Source: Labrys miyagiensis (lineage in GTDB: Bacteria > Pseudomonadota > Alphaproteobacteria > Rhizobiales > Labraceae). Taken from it: a stretch of 64,000 nt of DNA. The number at the start of each line of letters is the position of its first letter. Positions within the stretch are counted from its first letter, which is position 1. A program made the translations under genes and the position numbers. Shown in pieces: positions 45,953 through 55,564 of the stretch. A model generated the notes under the pieces. The model saw only the letters and a list, made by a program, of their open reading frames with translations, was not told where the DNA came from and did not search any database. Where the stretch lies: assembly GCF_030160835.1 (NCBI RefSeq), contig NZ_BSPC01000015.1, positions 248,001-312,000 of the forward strand, written 5' to 3'.

Positions 45953-46483
45953 TTATCCAGCGAAGGCCGGCCAGGTCTGGTCGGCCTGGGAGAGGGAAGC
46001 CGGCGAGTGCGGCCAGGCAATGGCGAAGGCCGGGTCGTCATAGCGATAGCCGCGGGCATGGCCGGGCACATATCTGCGCCCCATGCCGTAGAGCACATCG
46101 GTGTCGGCGGTCAGCGTCAGGAAGCCGTGGGCGCAACCTTCGGGAATGTAGAACTGGTTGATCTTCTCGGCCGTCAGCTCAACGCCGACCCATTGCCTGA
46201 AGGCCGGGCTTTCCGGGCGCAGGTCCACGGCGACATCGAAGATGGCACCGCGCGCCACCTGCACCAGCTTGGCTTCGGCGAGGGGCGGATCCTGGAAATG
46301 CATGCCGCGCAAGGTGAAGGCCTTGTCGTTGCGCGAAAAGTTGCTCTGCGCCAGGGTGAAGTCGATGCCCGCCGCCGCGAACTCGTCGGGGCAGTAGATG
46401 CGGGCGAAAAACCCGCGGTCATCGCGCCATGGCTGGGGCTCGATCAGGAAGCAGCCGGGGATTTTGGTTTCGGTGAAGGTCAC
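45953..46483 (-). CDS. dTDP-4-dehydrorhamnose 3,5-epimerase-like protein
   Basis: A 176-residue RmlC-like cupin epimerase. The catalytic His is in LRGMHFQDPP and the YIPEGCAHGFLTL beta-strand carries another conserved His. A VLYGMGRRYVPG segment holds the catalytic Tyr region. Its substrate in this operon is probably a CDP-4-keto-6-deoxyhexose (after C-methylation), not dTDP-sugar, given its neighbours. Its start overlaps the C-methyltransferase stop by four bases. Confidence 0.78.
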   Translation of the reverse strand: MTFTETKIPGCFLIEPQPWRDDRGFFARIYCPDEFAAAGIDFTLAQSNFSRNDKAFTLRGMHFQDPPLAEAKLVQVARGAIFDVAVDLRPESPAFRQWVGVELTAEKINQFYIPEGCAHGFLTLTADTDVLYGMGRRYVPGHARGYRYDDPAFAIAWPHSPASLSQADQTWPAFAG

Positions 46484-47712
46484 GGCGTCATCTTGATGTG
46501 GGGCACGGCCGTGACGAACAGGCTGCCCGCCGGCATCAGCGGGCGGGTCTGCTCCATCACTTCCTCGGCGATGTTCCAGGGCAGGATGACAAGATAATCG
46601 GGCGCGATTTCGCTGATCTTGTCTGGCGAGTGGATCGGGATCTGGCTGCCGGGCAGAAGACGGCCCTGCTTGGCAAGCGAGCGGTCGAACACGGCGACGA
46701 TGTCGGCCGGCGTGGCCCCGCAGAAATTGAGGAAGGTGTTGCCCTTGGCCGCCGCGCCATAGGCGGCGATCTTCTTGTTGGCGGCCTTTGCTTCGGCCAG
46801 GAAGGCGAGGAAGCCGCGCTTGACCTCGGCGACCTTGGCGGCGAAGCCCTCGTAGCCGGTCAACGTGTCGAGACCGGCGGCATGCTCCTTGGCACGCAGG
46901 GCGTCGAGGCGAGCCGAGGGCTGATGGCTGGAGCCGACGGGCGCCGCATAGAGGCGGAGAGAACCGCCATGCGTCGGCAATTCCTCGACGTCGATGGCCT
47001 TGAGGCCGACGGAAGCGAACACCCTCTCCACCGTCACCAGCGAGAGATAGGAGAAGTGCTCGTGATAGATGGTGTCGAACTGCACTTTCTCGATCAGGTT
47101 CAGCACATGCGGGAACTCGAAGGTGACCACGCCCTCCGGCTTCAGGAGCGTGGCAAAGCCGCCGACGAAGTCGCGGATATCAGGCACGTGAGCCAGCACG
47201 TTGTTGGCCGCCATCAGATCGGCCCGCTTGCCCTGAGCGACGAGGCGCCGGGCGGTCTCGACGCCGAAGAAGGCGACCTCGGTGTCGATGCCCTTGGCCC
47301 GCGCCGTCTCGGCCACATTCGCCGCCGGCTCGACGCCGAGCACCGGTACGCCAGCCGCTTTGAAATGCTGCAGGAGGTAGCCGTCATTGGAGGCGATCTC
47401 CACCACCAGCGAATCCGGGCCGAGATGGAAGCGCCCGATCATCGCCTCGGCGTAGCGCTTGGCGTGGGCGACCCAACTGTCCGAATAGGAGGAGAAATAG
47501 GCATAGTCGGAGAAGATGGCATCGGGCGGCACGGAATCGTCGACCTGCACCAGCAGGCAACTGGGGCAGACGCGGGCATGCAGCGGAAAACTGCGCTCGG
47601 GGTTCTTGTCGTCGGGCAGGCGATAGTCGTTGGCGAGCGGCATGGAGCCGAGATCGCACAAGGTCGTGGTCAGCGGCGTCGAGCAGAAACGGCAATTGGG
47701 GACGAGGGGCAT
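46480..47712 (-). CDS. Sugar C-methyltransferase (TylC3/NovU-like)
   Basis: A 410-residue class I methyltransferase with the three-part architecture of sugar C-methyltransferases: an N-terminal zinc-binding domain (CRFCST and CPSCLLVQ), a SAM-binding core (VVEIASNDGYLLQHFK, near residue 110), and a C-terminal domain with KGNTFLNF. Members methylate C-3 or C-5 of nucleotide 4-ketohexoses. The ATG at 47712 is preferred over upstream Met codons outside the homology. Its role here is probably C-3 methylation of CDP-4-keto-6-deoxyglucose. Confidence 0.82.
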   Translation of the reverse strand: MPLVPNCRFCSTPLTTTLCDLGSMPLANDYRLPDDKNPERSFPLHARVCPSCLLVQVDDSVPPDAIFSDYAYFSSYSDSWVAHAKRYAEAMIGRFHLGPDSLVVEIASNDGYLLQHFKAAGVPVLGVEPAANVAETARAKGIDTEVAFFGVETARRLVAQGKRADLMAANNVLAHVPDIRDFVGGFATLLKPEGVVTFEFPHVLNLIEKVQFDTIYHEHFSYLSLVTVERVFASVGLKAIDVEELPTHGGSLRLYAAPVGSSHQPSARLDALRAKEHAAGLDTLTGYEGFAAKVAEVKRGFLAFLAEAKAANKKIAAYGAAAKGNTFLNFCGATPADIVAVFDRSLAKQGRLLPGSQIPIHSPDKISEIAPDYLVILPWNIAEEVMEQTRPLMPAGSLFVTAVPHIKMTP

Positions 47713-47722
47713 GGCAATTGCC

Positions 47723-48787
47723 TCAGAGTGTTGAGAAACGGGAGATCTGATCGAGGGTGAAGGCGCGCATGTCCTGGCCCGCGGCCTCGGCAGCATACCA
47801 CTGCGCCGTCCATTCCAGGCTGGGCGGTCCGGCGAGCAGGTCCTGCCAGCCGAGCACACGGCGCGCTTCGTTCGAATCGACGGTGAGCGCCTTCATCTCG
47901 ATGGAGCCGGGAACGGGCTTGTGCATCCAGTCGGGCTCGCGGCCGAGGGCCGCGAAGACGGCATCGGCCACGGCGGCGACGGGCAGGGGGTGGTTGGGAT
48001 CGGGCCCAAAATTGAGGGCGTGCGGTGTGTCCGGCCTATCCACGAGCATCTCGGCGTAAACAAGATAGCCGTTCACGCAGTCGAGCACATGCTGCCAGGG
48101 ACGCGTTGCCTCGGGATGACGCAGTTCGAGCGTCCTGCCGCTCCGTACGGCGCGCACGATGTCGGGCACGAGACGGTTGGCCGAATGATCGCCGCCGCCG
48201 ATGACATTGCCCCCACGGGCCGTGGCGAGCGGCACGCCGGCCTTGTCGAAGAAGGAGCGCGCGTAGGAATAGGCGACGATCTCGGAAGCCGCCTTCGAGG
48301 CGGAATAGGGATCCTTGCCGCCGAGCTTGTCGCTCTCAAGGAAGGCGGTGCCCTTCTCCTCGTTGAGATAGACCTTGTCCGACGTCACGGCCAGGATGCC
48401 CCTGAGCCCCTCGCTGCCGCGCAGAGCCTCCAGCAGATGAGCGGTGCCCATCACATTGGAGGCAAAGGTCTCGATGGGATCGGCAAGGGAGCGGCGCACC
48501 AGGGCTTGCGCCGCCAGGTGCAGCACGACGTCAGGCCGCGCCTCATCCACGACACACTTGACCGCGGCAAGGTCCCGGAGGTCTCCGAACACCGAGCGGA
48601 TGCTGCGCTCGACGCCGGCGGTCTCGAAGAGAGGCTGGTCCGCCTCCGGCGGCAGGGCAAAGCCCGTAACCTCGGCGCCGAGCCTGTGCAGCCAGAGGGC
48701 CGCCCAACTACCCTTGAATCCGGTATGGCCGGTGAGAAGGACCTTCCTGCCGCGCCAGAATTCAGCCTTTGGCAGTACCCCGCTCAC
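47723..48787 (-). CDS. rfbG: CDP-glucose 4,6-dehydratase
   Basis: About 354 residues of extended SDR fold. The NAD-binding motif TGHTGFKG is near the N-terminus and SDKVYLNEE, with the DPYSASKAASE catalytic Tyr/Lys motif, is about residue 150. This is the RfbG type. Its GTG start at 48787 overlaps the RfbF stop by four bases (GTGA); an upstream ATG at 48823 lies inside rfbF. It makes CDP-4-keto-6-deoxyglucose from CDP-glucose. Confidence 0.93.
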   Translation of the reverse strand: MSGVLPKAEFWRGRKVLLTGHTGFKGSWAALWLHRLGAEVTGFALPPEADQPLFETAGVERSIRSVFGDLRDLAAVKCVVDEARPDVVLHLAAQALVRRSLADPIETFASNVMGTAHLLEALRGSEGLRGILAVTSDKVYLNEEKGTAFLESDKLGGKDPYSASKAASEIVAYSYARSFFDKAGVPLATARGGNVIGGGDHSANRLVPDIVRAVRSGRTLELRHPEATRPWQHVLDCVNGYLVYAEMLVDRPDTPHALNFGPDPNHPLPVAAVADAVFAALGREPDWMHKPVPGSIEMKALTVDSNEARRVLGWQDLLAGPPSLEWTAQWYAAEAAGQDMRAFTLDQISRFSTL

Positions 48788-49569
48788 GCCCACACCTTCC
48801 AGGGGGCCTTGCCCTGTGCCCACAGCTGTTCGAGATGGTTCTTGTCGCGCAACGTATCCATGGGATGCCAGAAGCCATTGTGGCGCCAGGCCATCAGTTC
48901 GTCATCCGCAGCCAGGGTTTCCAGGGGCGAGGCTTCCCAGGGGGTTGTGTCGTTGGGGATGAGATCGGTGACGCTCGGATCGAGCACAAAGAAACCGCCA
49001 TTGATCAGGGTGTTGTCGCCAGGCGGCTTCTCGACGAAGCTGGTAATACGGTCGCCATCCATGGTGATCGAGCCATAGCGCCCGGGCGGCGTGACGCCTG
49101 TCAGAGTGGCGCGCTTGCCGTGCTTCTTGTGGAAGGCGATCTGGGCGGTAACGTCGATATTGCCGACGCAGTCGCCATAGGTGAAGCAGAAAGGTTCACC
49201 AGGTGCGAGGTAGGGGGCCACACGCTTGAGGCGGCCGCCGGTCATGCTGTTCTCGCCCGTATCGACCATGGTCACCCGCCAGGGCTCTGCCTTCTGGTTG
49301 TGATAGGTGATCTCGTTCCTGGCGACGTCGATCGTAACATCCGCATTGTGCAGGAAGTAGTTGGAGAAATACTCCTTGATCATGTAACCTTTGTAGCCGA
49401 GGCAGATCACGAAGTCGTTGATGCCGTGATGGCTGTAGATCTTCATGATATGCCAGAGGATCGGGCGGCCACCGATTTCGATCATGGGCTTGGGGCGCAG
49501 ATGCGATTCTTCGGAAATGCGCGTGCCCATGCCGCCGGCGAGAATGATAGCTTTCAAGGTCTGACTCAA
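48784..49569 (-). CDS. rfbF: Glucose-1-phosphate cytidylyltransferase
   Basis: A 261-residue nucleotidyltransferase. The signature AIILAGGMGTRISEES with LRPKPMIEIGG is at the N-terminus, and the YGDCVGNIDV catalytic Asp region and VEKPPGDNTLINGG segment follow, as in RfbF/AscA. It makes CDP-glucose, the first dedicated step of the operon. It is the most upstream gene of the leftward CDP-sugar cluster and shares a 63-bp gap with the divergent GT61 gene. Confidence 0.93.
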   Translation of the reverse strand: MSQTLKAIILAGGMGTRISEESHLRPKPMIEIGGRPILWHIMKIYSHHGINDFVICLGYKGYMIKEYFSNYFLHNADVTIDVARNEITYHNQKAEPWRVTMVDTGENSMTGGRLKRVAPYLAPGEPFCFTYGDCVGNIDVTAQIAFHKKHGKRATLTGVTPPGRYGSITMDGDRITSFVEKPPGDNTLINGGFFVLDPSVTDLIPNDTTPWEASPLETLAADDELMAWRHNGFWHPMDTLRDKNHLEQLWAQGKAPWKVWA

Positions 49570-49632
49570 TAGACAGAGGGTAATCGCGCGGCTATAGCCG
49601 CTTGGCTATTCAATGGCAATCAAACGGTAGAA

Positions 49633-50817
49633 ATGGCCCGCGTCAAATCCGGATTTCGCAAGCGTTTCAACATCCGCTATTGGCGCTGGCAGGCGACGCA
49701 CGCAACCATAGGCAAAATAGGCGTCCTGCGCCGCCGCTTTTCCTTCTATCCCAAGGCTGTTCATCCCGCCAAGGCGGCAACGCAGATCCTGGAAGACCGA
49801 TCCTTCGACCTGCCAACCCTGTTTATTCCAGAGGAAACGGCGTTCGTCCGCGACAAATGCTGGCCATACGATACGCTGGCGGGCGACTGGGCGGGCGAGC
49901 CTACCGCCAAGGCGCGCCAGATTGCCGTGACGATTCGCGACGCGGAATTGCTGGGCCATGTCGGGCTGATCATGACCCCGCCGCATCAGGCCGTGGTGAT
50001 GCTGCAGGAGGGAACGGCCAATTGGAACTTCGCCAAGGCGAGAACCCTGCGCCAGGACCCGCCGATCGCCGGGCGCTGCCATTTCCTCCCCCGCACGGAC
50101 AATTACTACCACGCGCTGTTCCACGACCTCGTGCCGCTGGTGGATTATCTGGAAAGGCTGCATCCCAGGGGCATGCCGCTCACCCTGGTGTGCACGCCCG
50201 CTCGGCTGGCGATCCTGAGACAGGCCTGCGCCCTGCTGGAGAAGGCTTATCCGGGGCTGCGAACGGTTGAACTGGCTGAGAATGCGAAGGTGCCGGTGGA
50301 GGAGGCGCTGTGGCTGTCCTTCGAGGCCGGCAATGCCGAATGGAACTTCGCGGATGCCGCTCCCGTGCATCGCATGGCCGAAATCTTCCGTGACCATTAC
50401 GGGTTGCCGGGGGGCAGCGGTCGCCGCCTGTTCTTCTCACGCGGTGGCAGCAAGATCCGGCGCCTCCTTAACGAGGATGCCCTTTTCGAGATCGCGAAGG
50501 CGCATGGTTTCGAGCGCTTCGAGGCGCGGGCCGACAATCACGCCGAGCAGGTTCGTTCTTTCAGCGAAGCCGATATCGTCATCGGTGTCCATGGCGCCGG
50601 GCTCGGTAATCTGGCCTTTTGCCGGCCGGGCACGAAGATGCTGGAAATCTTCCCAGAGAATTTCACCAAGAGCACCTATTTGTGGGTGAGCCGGCATATC
50701 GGCCTGGATTACCACTGGGTCGTCGGCGGCCCGGGAGACTACGACCAAGCATTCAGCCTTGACGAAACCATCTTCAGACAGAAACTGGAAGCCTTGTTGC
50801 GGCACGAGCCCACCTGA
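49633..50817 (+). CDS. Family 61 glycosyltransferase
   Basis: A 394-residue protein of the GT61/DUF563 family. Recognisable are the HFLPRTDNYYHALFHDLVP segment in the middle, FFSRGGSKIRRLLNE, and VIGVHGAGLGNLAFCRPG near the end, which carries the conserved His-Gly-Ala-Gly motif. It has no signal peptide. It probably transfers the CDP-derived sugar, or another residue, to a surface glycan. It is divergent from the rfbFG operon. Confidence 0.84.
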   Translation: MARVKSGFRKRFNIRYWRWQATHATIGKIGVLRRRFSFYPKAVHPAKAATQILEDRSFDLPTLFIPEETAFVRDKCWPYDTLAGDWAGEPTAKARQIAVTIRDAELLGHVGLIMTPPHQAVVMLQEGTANWNFAKARTLRQDPPIAGRCHFLPRTDNYYHALFHDLVPLVDYLERLHPRGMPLTLVCTPARLAILRQACALLEKAYPGLRTVELAENAKVPVEEALWLSFEAGNAEWNFADAAPVHRMAEIFRDHYGLPGGSGRRLFFSRGGSKIRRLLNEDALFEIAKAHGFERFEARADNHAEQVRSFSEADIVIGVHGAGLGNLAFCRPGTKMLEIFPENFTKSTYLWVSRHIGLDYHWVVGGPGDYDQAFSLDETIFRQKLEALLRHEPT

Positions 50818-50841
50818 TCCGCGCAGGTTGGCCGGCCGGTC

Positions 50842-51618
50842 TCACGATTGGGACGCCAGGATGCGTCGATGCACGCCGCTCAGGCTTTCAGCGAGGGCGT
50901 CGAACATGCCCCGGGCCATCAGTTCGCGCAGGATCTGTTCATTGATGCCGCCAAGCGTTGCATATTCCTCGGCGAGGTGCATGAAGCCAGGGTCCGACGC
51001 CGTGTCCGGCGCGTGCGCCAGGGCCTTGTAGATCGTAGCGATATAATCACTGGCTTTCGCATCGGCGACGCCACGGTCCTTCAGCCAGCCATAAACGGTA
51101 TCGAGATATTTGAAGTAGGTGGCAAATGTCGCGGTGACCACGCTCAGGGCGTTGAATTCATCGGTATCGTCGGTTGCAATCACTTTTCCCAACCGCCCGA
51201 AGAAGTCCGCCATATCAGGATCGGACGGGTAGATCAGCGTCGCGCCTTGCCTTTGAGCGATCATGGGCATGGGCAGGGCCTTGGTTATGCGTGTCGCCGG
51301 AGAGACGAGGCCTGTGATGTCCTCGCGGGACAGGGTGGCGATCAGGCTGACGACATGATGGCCGTGACGAAAGCGCAAGGCTGAAAGTATCTCGCGTGCA
51401 ACCTGAGGCCGGACAGCGAGCATGATGGTATCGCACTCGTCGAGCACGGCCTGATTGTCGGTGGCAACCCGTACATCGCGATAACGGGAGGCCAGATCGG
51501 CGGCGATTTGCTGGCTGCGAGGCGAGAGGAGCACCGGCACGGAGTTGTCGGCGTGGGATTTAAGCCCGCAGACCACGGCGGAGGTGAGCGCCCCCGTTCC
51601 GATAAAACCAAGTTTCAT
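50842..51618 (-). CDS. ProC-like NAD(P)-binding oxidoreductase
   Basis: A 258-residue protein with a glycine-rich LGFIGTGALTSAV dinucleotide motif at the N-terminus, KALPMPMIAQRQG in the middle, and a C-terminal helical substrate-binding domain (NEQILREL). It resembles pyrroline-5-carboxylate reductase but lacks some proline-pocket signatures. Whether it is a genuine ProC is unsure. The start at 51618 is where homology begins. It converges with the GT61 gene. Confidence 0.72.
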   Translation of the reverse strand: MKLGFIGTGALTSAVVCGLKSHADNSVPVLLSPRSQQIAADLASRYRDVRVATDNQAVLDECDTIMLAVRPQVAREILSALRFRHGHHVVSLIATLSREDITGLVSPATRITKALPMPMIAQRQGATLIYPSDPDMADFFGRLGKVIATDDTDEFNALSVVTATFATYFKYLDTVYGWLKDRGVADAKASDYIATIYKALAHAPDTASDPGFMHLAEEYATLGGINEQILRELMARGMFDALAESLSGVHRRILASQS

Positions 51619-51705
51619 GAATGCCCGGCCCATTGTCCTCGGAAGAGTCGCTGGCCGACGATAGTCCGGGCTACACCGTCGACAAACCCCGAATGGCAAG
51701 CGGTG

Positions 51706-53604
51706 TCAGATTTCGATCTCGGCGCCGAGCTGCACCACCTGCGTGGCCGGGATGCGGAAATAGGAGGCCGAGCGTTCGGCATTGCGCTGGAGCATGGCGT
51801 AGAGCACTTCACGCCAGAAGGCCATGCCCGGGAGCTTCTTGGCCGGAATCACGGTCTCGCTGCCGATATAGAAAGACATCCTGGCGAGATCGACATCCGG
51901 GATCAGGCCGCGCTGCAGGGCCAGGCGCAGGCCGCGCACCACGTCCGGTTCCTCCATGAAGCCGAAATGCAGGACGACGCGCTGGAAGTCCGGCCGCAGC
52001 GGGATGATTTCCACCCGGTCCTCCTCCTTGATGCGGGGGATCTCCGCGCTCTCGACCGTCACCAGCATGACCCGTTCGGGAATGGCATGGGTGTGGCGCA
52101 GGAAGATGCTGAGCGAGAGCGGCATGCCGGACGAGGCGGAGCTCAGGAAGGCAGCGGTACCGGGTAGGCGGACAGGCTTTTCGGCCTCCATCGTGTTGAA
52201 GAAGGTCGTCTCCTCGACGCGCAGGTGCCTGCGGGCGTTTTCGGCGAGGATCTGGCCGCGCCGCCAGGTCAGCATCAGCATGGCGACCGTGACGGCAAGC
52301 AGCAGCGGGTACCAGCCGCCCTCGAACAGCTTGATGCCATTGGCGGCGACAAAGATGACGTCGACGATAAAGAAGGCGCCGTTGACCAGGATGACGAGGA
52401 AGAGGTTGTAGCCCCACTGCCGCGCCACCAGCGCAGCCAGCAGCGTCGTGATGGCCATCAGGAGCGACACGGCGATGCCATAGGCGCCGGCCAGTGCCGC
52501 AGAAGAGCCGAAGCCGACCACAGCCACCATGGTGCCGATGCAGAGCAACCAGTTGACGGTAGGCACATAGATCTGGCCGAATTCGTCATGCGCCGTCTGC
52601 TTGATGGTGAGACGCGGCAGCAGGCCGAGCTGCATGGATTGGCGGGCGAGCGAGAAGGCGCCGGAAATGATGGCCTGGCTCGCGATCACCGTCGCGGCCG
52701 TGGCGAAGATGATGATGGGGAAGTGCAGCCAGGCCGGCACCAGATTGTAGAACGGATTGTTGGCGGCGCTCGGATCGCTGAGCAGCAGGGCACCTTGTCC
52801 GAGATAGTTCAAGACCAGGGCTGGCAGGGCGACGACGAACCAGGCGAGGCGAATGGGATTGCGGCCGAAATGGCCCATATCGGCATACATCGCCTCGCCG
52901 CCGGTGACAGCGAGGAAGGCGGCGCCGAGCACGGCGAAGCTGACGGCTGGATTGGCGTTCAGCAGGAAATGCAGGGCGACGAAGGGGTTGAGCGCCATCA
53001 GGATGGCGGGATCACGGGCGATGGCGAAAGCCCCGAGCAGACCGATGGCGATGAACCAGAGCAGCATGATCGGTCCGAACAGGCGCCCGATCAGGCCGGT
53101 GCCATAGCGCTGCATCAGGAAGAGGGCGAGCAGGATGACGACCGTGAGCGGCACGACGATCTTCACCAGCGAGGGTGCGGCCACCTCCAACCCCTCGATG
53201 GCGGAAAGCACGGAGATGGCCGGCGTGATCGCACCGTCGCCGTAGAGCAGGGCGGCCCCGACGAGGCCCACCACCAGGAGGATGGCGCTCTGACCTCCCC
53301 TGCGCCGCCCACTGCCTTCGAGAATGGCGAGCAGGGCCACGATGCCGCCTTCGCCGCGGTTGTCGGCCCGGAGGATGAGGATGGCGTATTTCAGGGAAAC
53401 AATCAGGATCAGCGCCCAGAAGATCAGCGATACCACGCCCATCACGATCCAGGGCTGCGTTGCTCCGCCGGGGCCGCTGGAATCGATGGCTGTTTGCAGA
53501 GCATAGAGCGGGCTGGTGCCGATATCGCCATACACGACGCCGAGCGCCGCAAGGGCCAGGCTCGGCGAAATACGAGATTCGGAGGCACCCGCTTTTGCTG
53601 TCAT
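51706..53604 (-). CDS. kup: Low-affinity potassium transporter Kup
   Basis: A 632-residue KUP/HAK/KT transporter with about 12 predicted transmembrane helices and a C-terminal cytoplasmic domain. The N-terminal LGVVYGDIGTSPLYAL is the family signature and GDGAITPAISVLSA a second one. It mediates proton-coupled K+ uptake. Length equals family norm. With KirBac at 45 kb it is the second potassium pathway in the window. Confidence 0.95.
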   Translation of the reverse strand: MTAKAGASESRISPSLALAALGVVYGDIGTSPLYALQTAIDSSGPGGATQPWIVMGVVSLIFWALILIVSLKYAILILRADNRGEGGIVALLAILEGSGRRRGGQSAILLVVGLVGAALLYGDGAITPAISVLSAIEGLEVAAPSLVKIVVPLTVVILLALFLMQRYGTGLIGRLFGPIMLLWFIAIGLLGAFAIARDPAILMALNPFVALHFLLNANPAVSFAVLGAAFLAVTGGEAMYADMGHFGRNPIRLAWFVVALPALVLNYLGQGALLLSDPSAANNPFYNLVPAWLHFPIIIFATAATVIASQAIISGAFSLARQSMQLGLLPRLTIKQTAHDEFGQIYVPTVNWLLCIGTMVAVVGFGSSAALAGAYGIAVSLLMAITTLLAALVARQWGYNLFLVILVNGAFFIVDVIFVAANGIKLFEGGWYPLLLAVTVAMLMLTWRRGQILAENARRHLRVEETTFFNTMEAEKPVRLPGTAAFLSSASSGMPLSLSIFLRHTHAIPERVMLVTVESAEIPRIKEEDRVEIIPLRPDFQRVVLHFGFMEEPDVVRGLRLALQRGLIPDVDLARMSFYIGSETVIPAKKLPGMAFWREVLYAMLQRNAERSASYFRIPATQVVQLGAEIEI

Positions 53605-53746
53605 GGATGTCGCCCGAACCGTGTGACCACTCTGAGGCGGTTAATGGCAGATTGTGAGGCGACGTCAAGGAAGGTAGGCGAAATAGCTGCGTAATCCGGC
53701 AGAAAATCTGTGGCGAAGCGGTGTTGAGCGCCGATATGCTTGAGCC

Positions 53747-55555
53747 ATGCAAGCCACTTCAACTTCAGCGCGTTTTTTTCTGGACGTGCAATCTTCCTTC
53801 ACGGGGAAGGCCTGGCGCGAGCGCCTCGACAGCCAGGGCCAGATGCAGGCGGTGGCGCTGGCGCAGCGTGCCGGCCAGCCTGATCTCCTCGCACGCGTCC
53901 TGGCCGGGCGGGGCGTCACGCCGGAGGAGGCGGAGGCCTTTCTGGCGCCGACGGTGCGCCATTACATGCCCGATCCCTCACGCCTGACGGATATGGACGC
54001 GGCGGCCGAGAGGCTCGCCGATGCGGTGATGCGGCAGGAGAAGATCGCCATCTTCGGGGATTACGACGTCGACGGGGCGACATCCTCGGCGCTGCTCTCC
54101 GGCTGGCTGCGCGAATCGGGGCTGGCCCCGCGCATCCATATTCCCGACCGCATCTATGAGGGCTATGGCCCGAACGAGGAGGCGATCCGCCTTTTGCGGG
54201 CCGACGGCGCCAGCCTGCTGGTGACCGTCGATTGCGGCACCACCAGTGTCGAGGTGCTGGGCAAGGCGGCGGAGATGGGTTTCGAGACGTTGGTCGTCGA
54301 TCATCACCAGGCCGGCGAGGCGCTCCCCCCGGCGGTGGCCGTGGTCAATCCCAACCGTCTCGACGACCTCTCCGGCCAGGGGCATCTGTGCGCCTGCGGC
54401 GTGACCTTTCTTCTCCTCGTCGCCACCAGCCGGACGTTGAGACGGCGCGGCTGGTGGACGACCGCGCGCCCGGAGCCGGATCTCCTGTCGCGGCTCGATC
54501 TGGTCGCCCTCGGCACGGTGGCCGACGTCGTGCCGCTGAAGGGACTCAACCGGGCCTTCGTGGCGCGCGGCCTCGCCGTGATGCGCCAGCGCCAGAGGGC
54601 CGGCCTGAGGGCCCTGATGGACATGGCGCGGCTGGATGGGCCGCCGCGGCCCTATCATCTCGGCTTCCTGCTCGGCCCCCGTATCAATGCCGGTGGCCGC
54701 ATCGGCGATGCGGCATTGGGCGCGCGGCTGCTGCTGACGGAGGACGAGCAGGAGGCGGCCTCGATTGCCGCGACTCTCGACCGTCTCAACCGCGAACGGC
54801 AGACGGTAGAGGCGATCATGCTCGAGGAGGCGCTCAACGAAGCCATTGCCTCCCTTGGCCTGGAGGAGAAGGGCGCAACCGTGGTCACGGCTTCGAGCAA
54901 CTGGCATCCCGGCGTCGTCGGGCTGGTCGCGGCGCGCCTCAAGGAGCGTTTCGGCCGCCCGGCCTTCGCCATCGCCTTCAACAAGGAAGGCGTCGGCACC
55001 GGCTCGGGCCGCTCCATCGGTGGGGTCGATCTCGGCCGTGCCGTTCGTCTCGCCGTCGAGCGTGGGCTGCTCTCCAAGGGCGGTGGCCACGCCATGGCAG
55101 CGGGCGTGACCCTGGCACAGTCCGAACTCGGCGCCTTCCGGGCTTTCCTGGAGGCGGAACTCACCGCCGGTGTGGAGGCGGCACGCGCCAGTGCCGCGAT
55201 AGAGATCGATGGGGCGCTCTCGGCCGCCGGCGCCACCACCGGCCTCGTCGAGATGCTCGACCGCGCCGGCCCCTATGGCCAGGGCAATCCGGAGCCGATC
55301 CTGGCGTTGCCGGCCCACCAGTTGGCCTTCGCCGATGCGGTGGGCGAGAGCCACCTTCGCATGCGCCTCAGGGGGCATGACGCCGCTCTGGTGGACGCCA
55401 TCGCCTTTCGTGCCATCGGCCAGCCGCTCGGCGATGCGCTCATCGGCCATCGCGGCAAAGCCATCCATGTGGCGGGCACGCTCAGCGTCGACCGCTATGG
55501 CGGGCGGGAGCGCGTGCAGTTCCGCGTCATCGACGCCGCGCCCGCCGGGGGATGA
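53747..55555 (+). CDS. recJ: Single-stranded-DNA-specific exonuclease RecJ
   Basis: A 602-residue DHH-family 5'-3' exonuclease. Motif I DYDVDGAT (about residue 105), the DCGTTS motif, and motif III DHHQAGE are metal-binding. GPRINAGGRIGD and the DHHA1 motif SGRSIGGVDLG, then KGGGHAMAAG, follow. It acts in recombination repair (RecF pathway) and mismatch repair. ATG 53747 is the first Met before homology; a ribosome binding site is weak. Confidence 0.94.
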   Translation: MQATSTSARFFLDVQSSFTGKAWRERLDSQGQMQAVALAQRAGQPDLLARVLAGRGVTPEEAEAFLAPTVRHYMPDPSRLTDMDAAAERLADAVMRQEKIAIFGDYDVDGATSSALLSGWLRESGLAPRIHIPDRIYEGYGPNEEAIRLLRADGASLLVTVDCGTTSVEVLGKAAEMGFETLVVDHHQAGEALPPAVAVVNPNRLDDLSGQGHLCACGVTFLLLVATSRTLRRRGWWTTARPEPDLLSRLDLVALGTVADVVPLKGLNRAFVARGLAVMRQRQRAGLRALMDMARLDGPPRPYHLGFLLGPRINAGGRIGDAALGARLLLTEDEQEAASIAATLDRLNRERQTVEAIMLEEALNEAIASLGLEEKGATVVTASSNWHPGVVGLVAARLKERFGRPAFAIAFNKEGVGTGSGRSIGGVDLGRAVRLAVERGLLSKGGGHAMAAGVTLAQSELGAFRAFLEAELTAGVEAARASAAIEIDGALSAAGATTGLVEMLDRAGPYGQGNPEPILALPAHQLAFADAVGESHLRMRLRGHDAALVDAIAFRAIGQPLGDALIGHRGKAIHVAGTLSVDRYGGRERVQFRVIDAAPAGG

Positions 55556-55564
55556 GCCGACAAC

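Noticed and set aside
53978-55468. 496-codon open frame antisense to recJ
   Set aside because: Antisense shadow; RecJ motifs on the other strand are intact.
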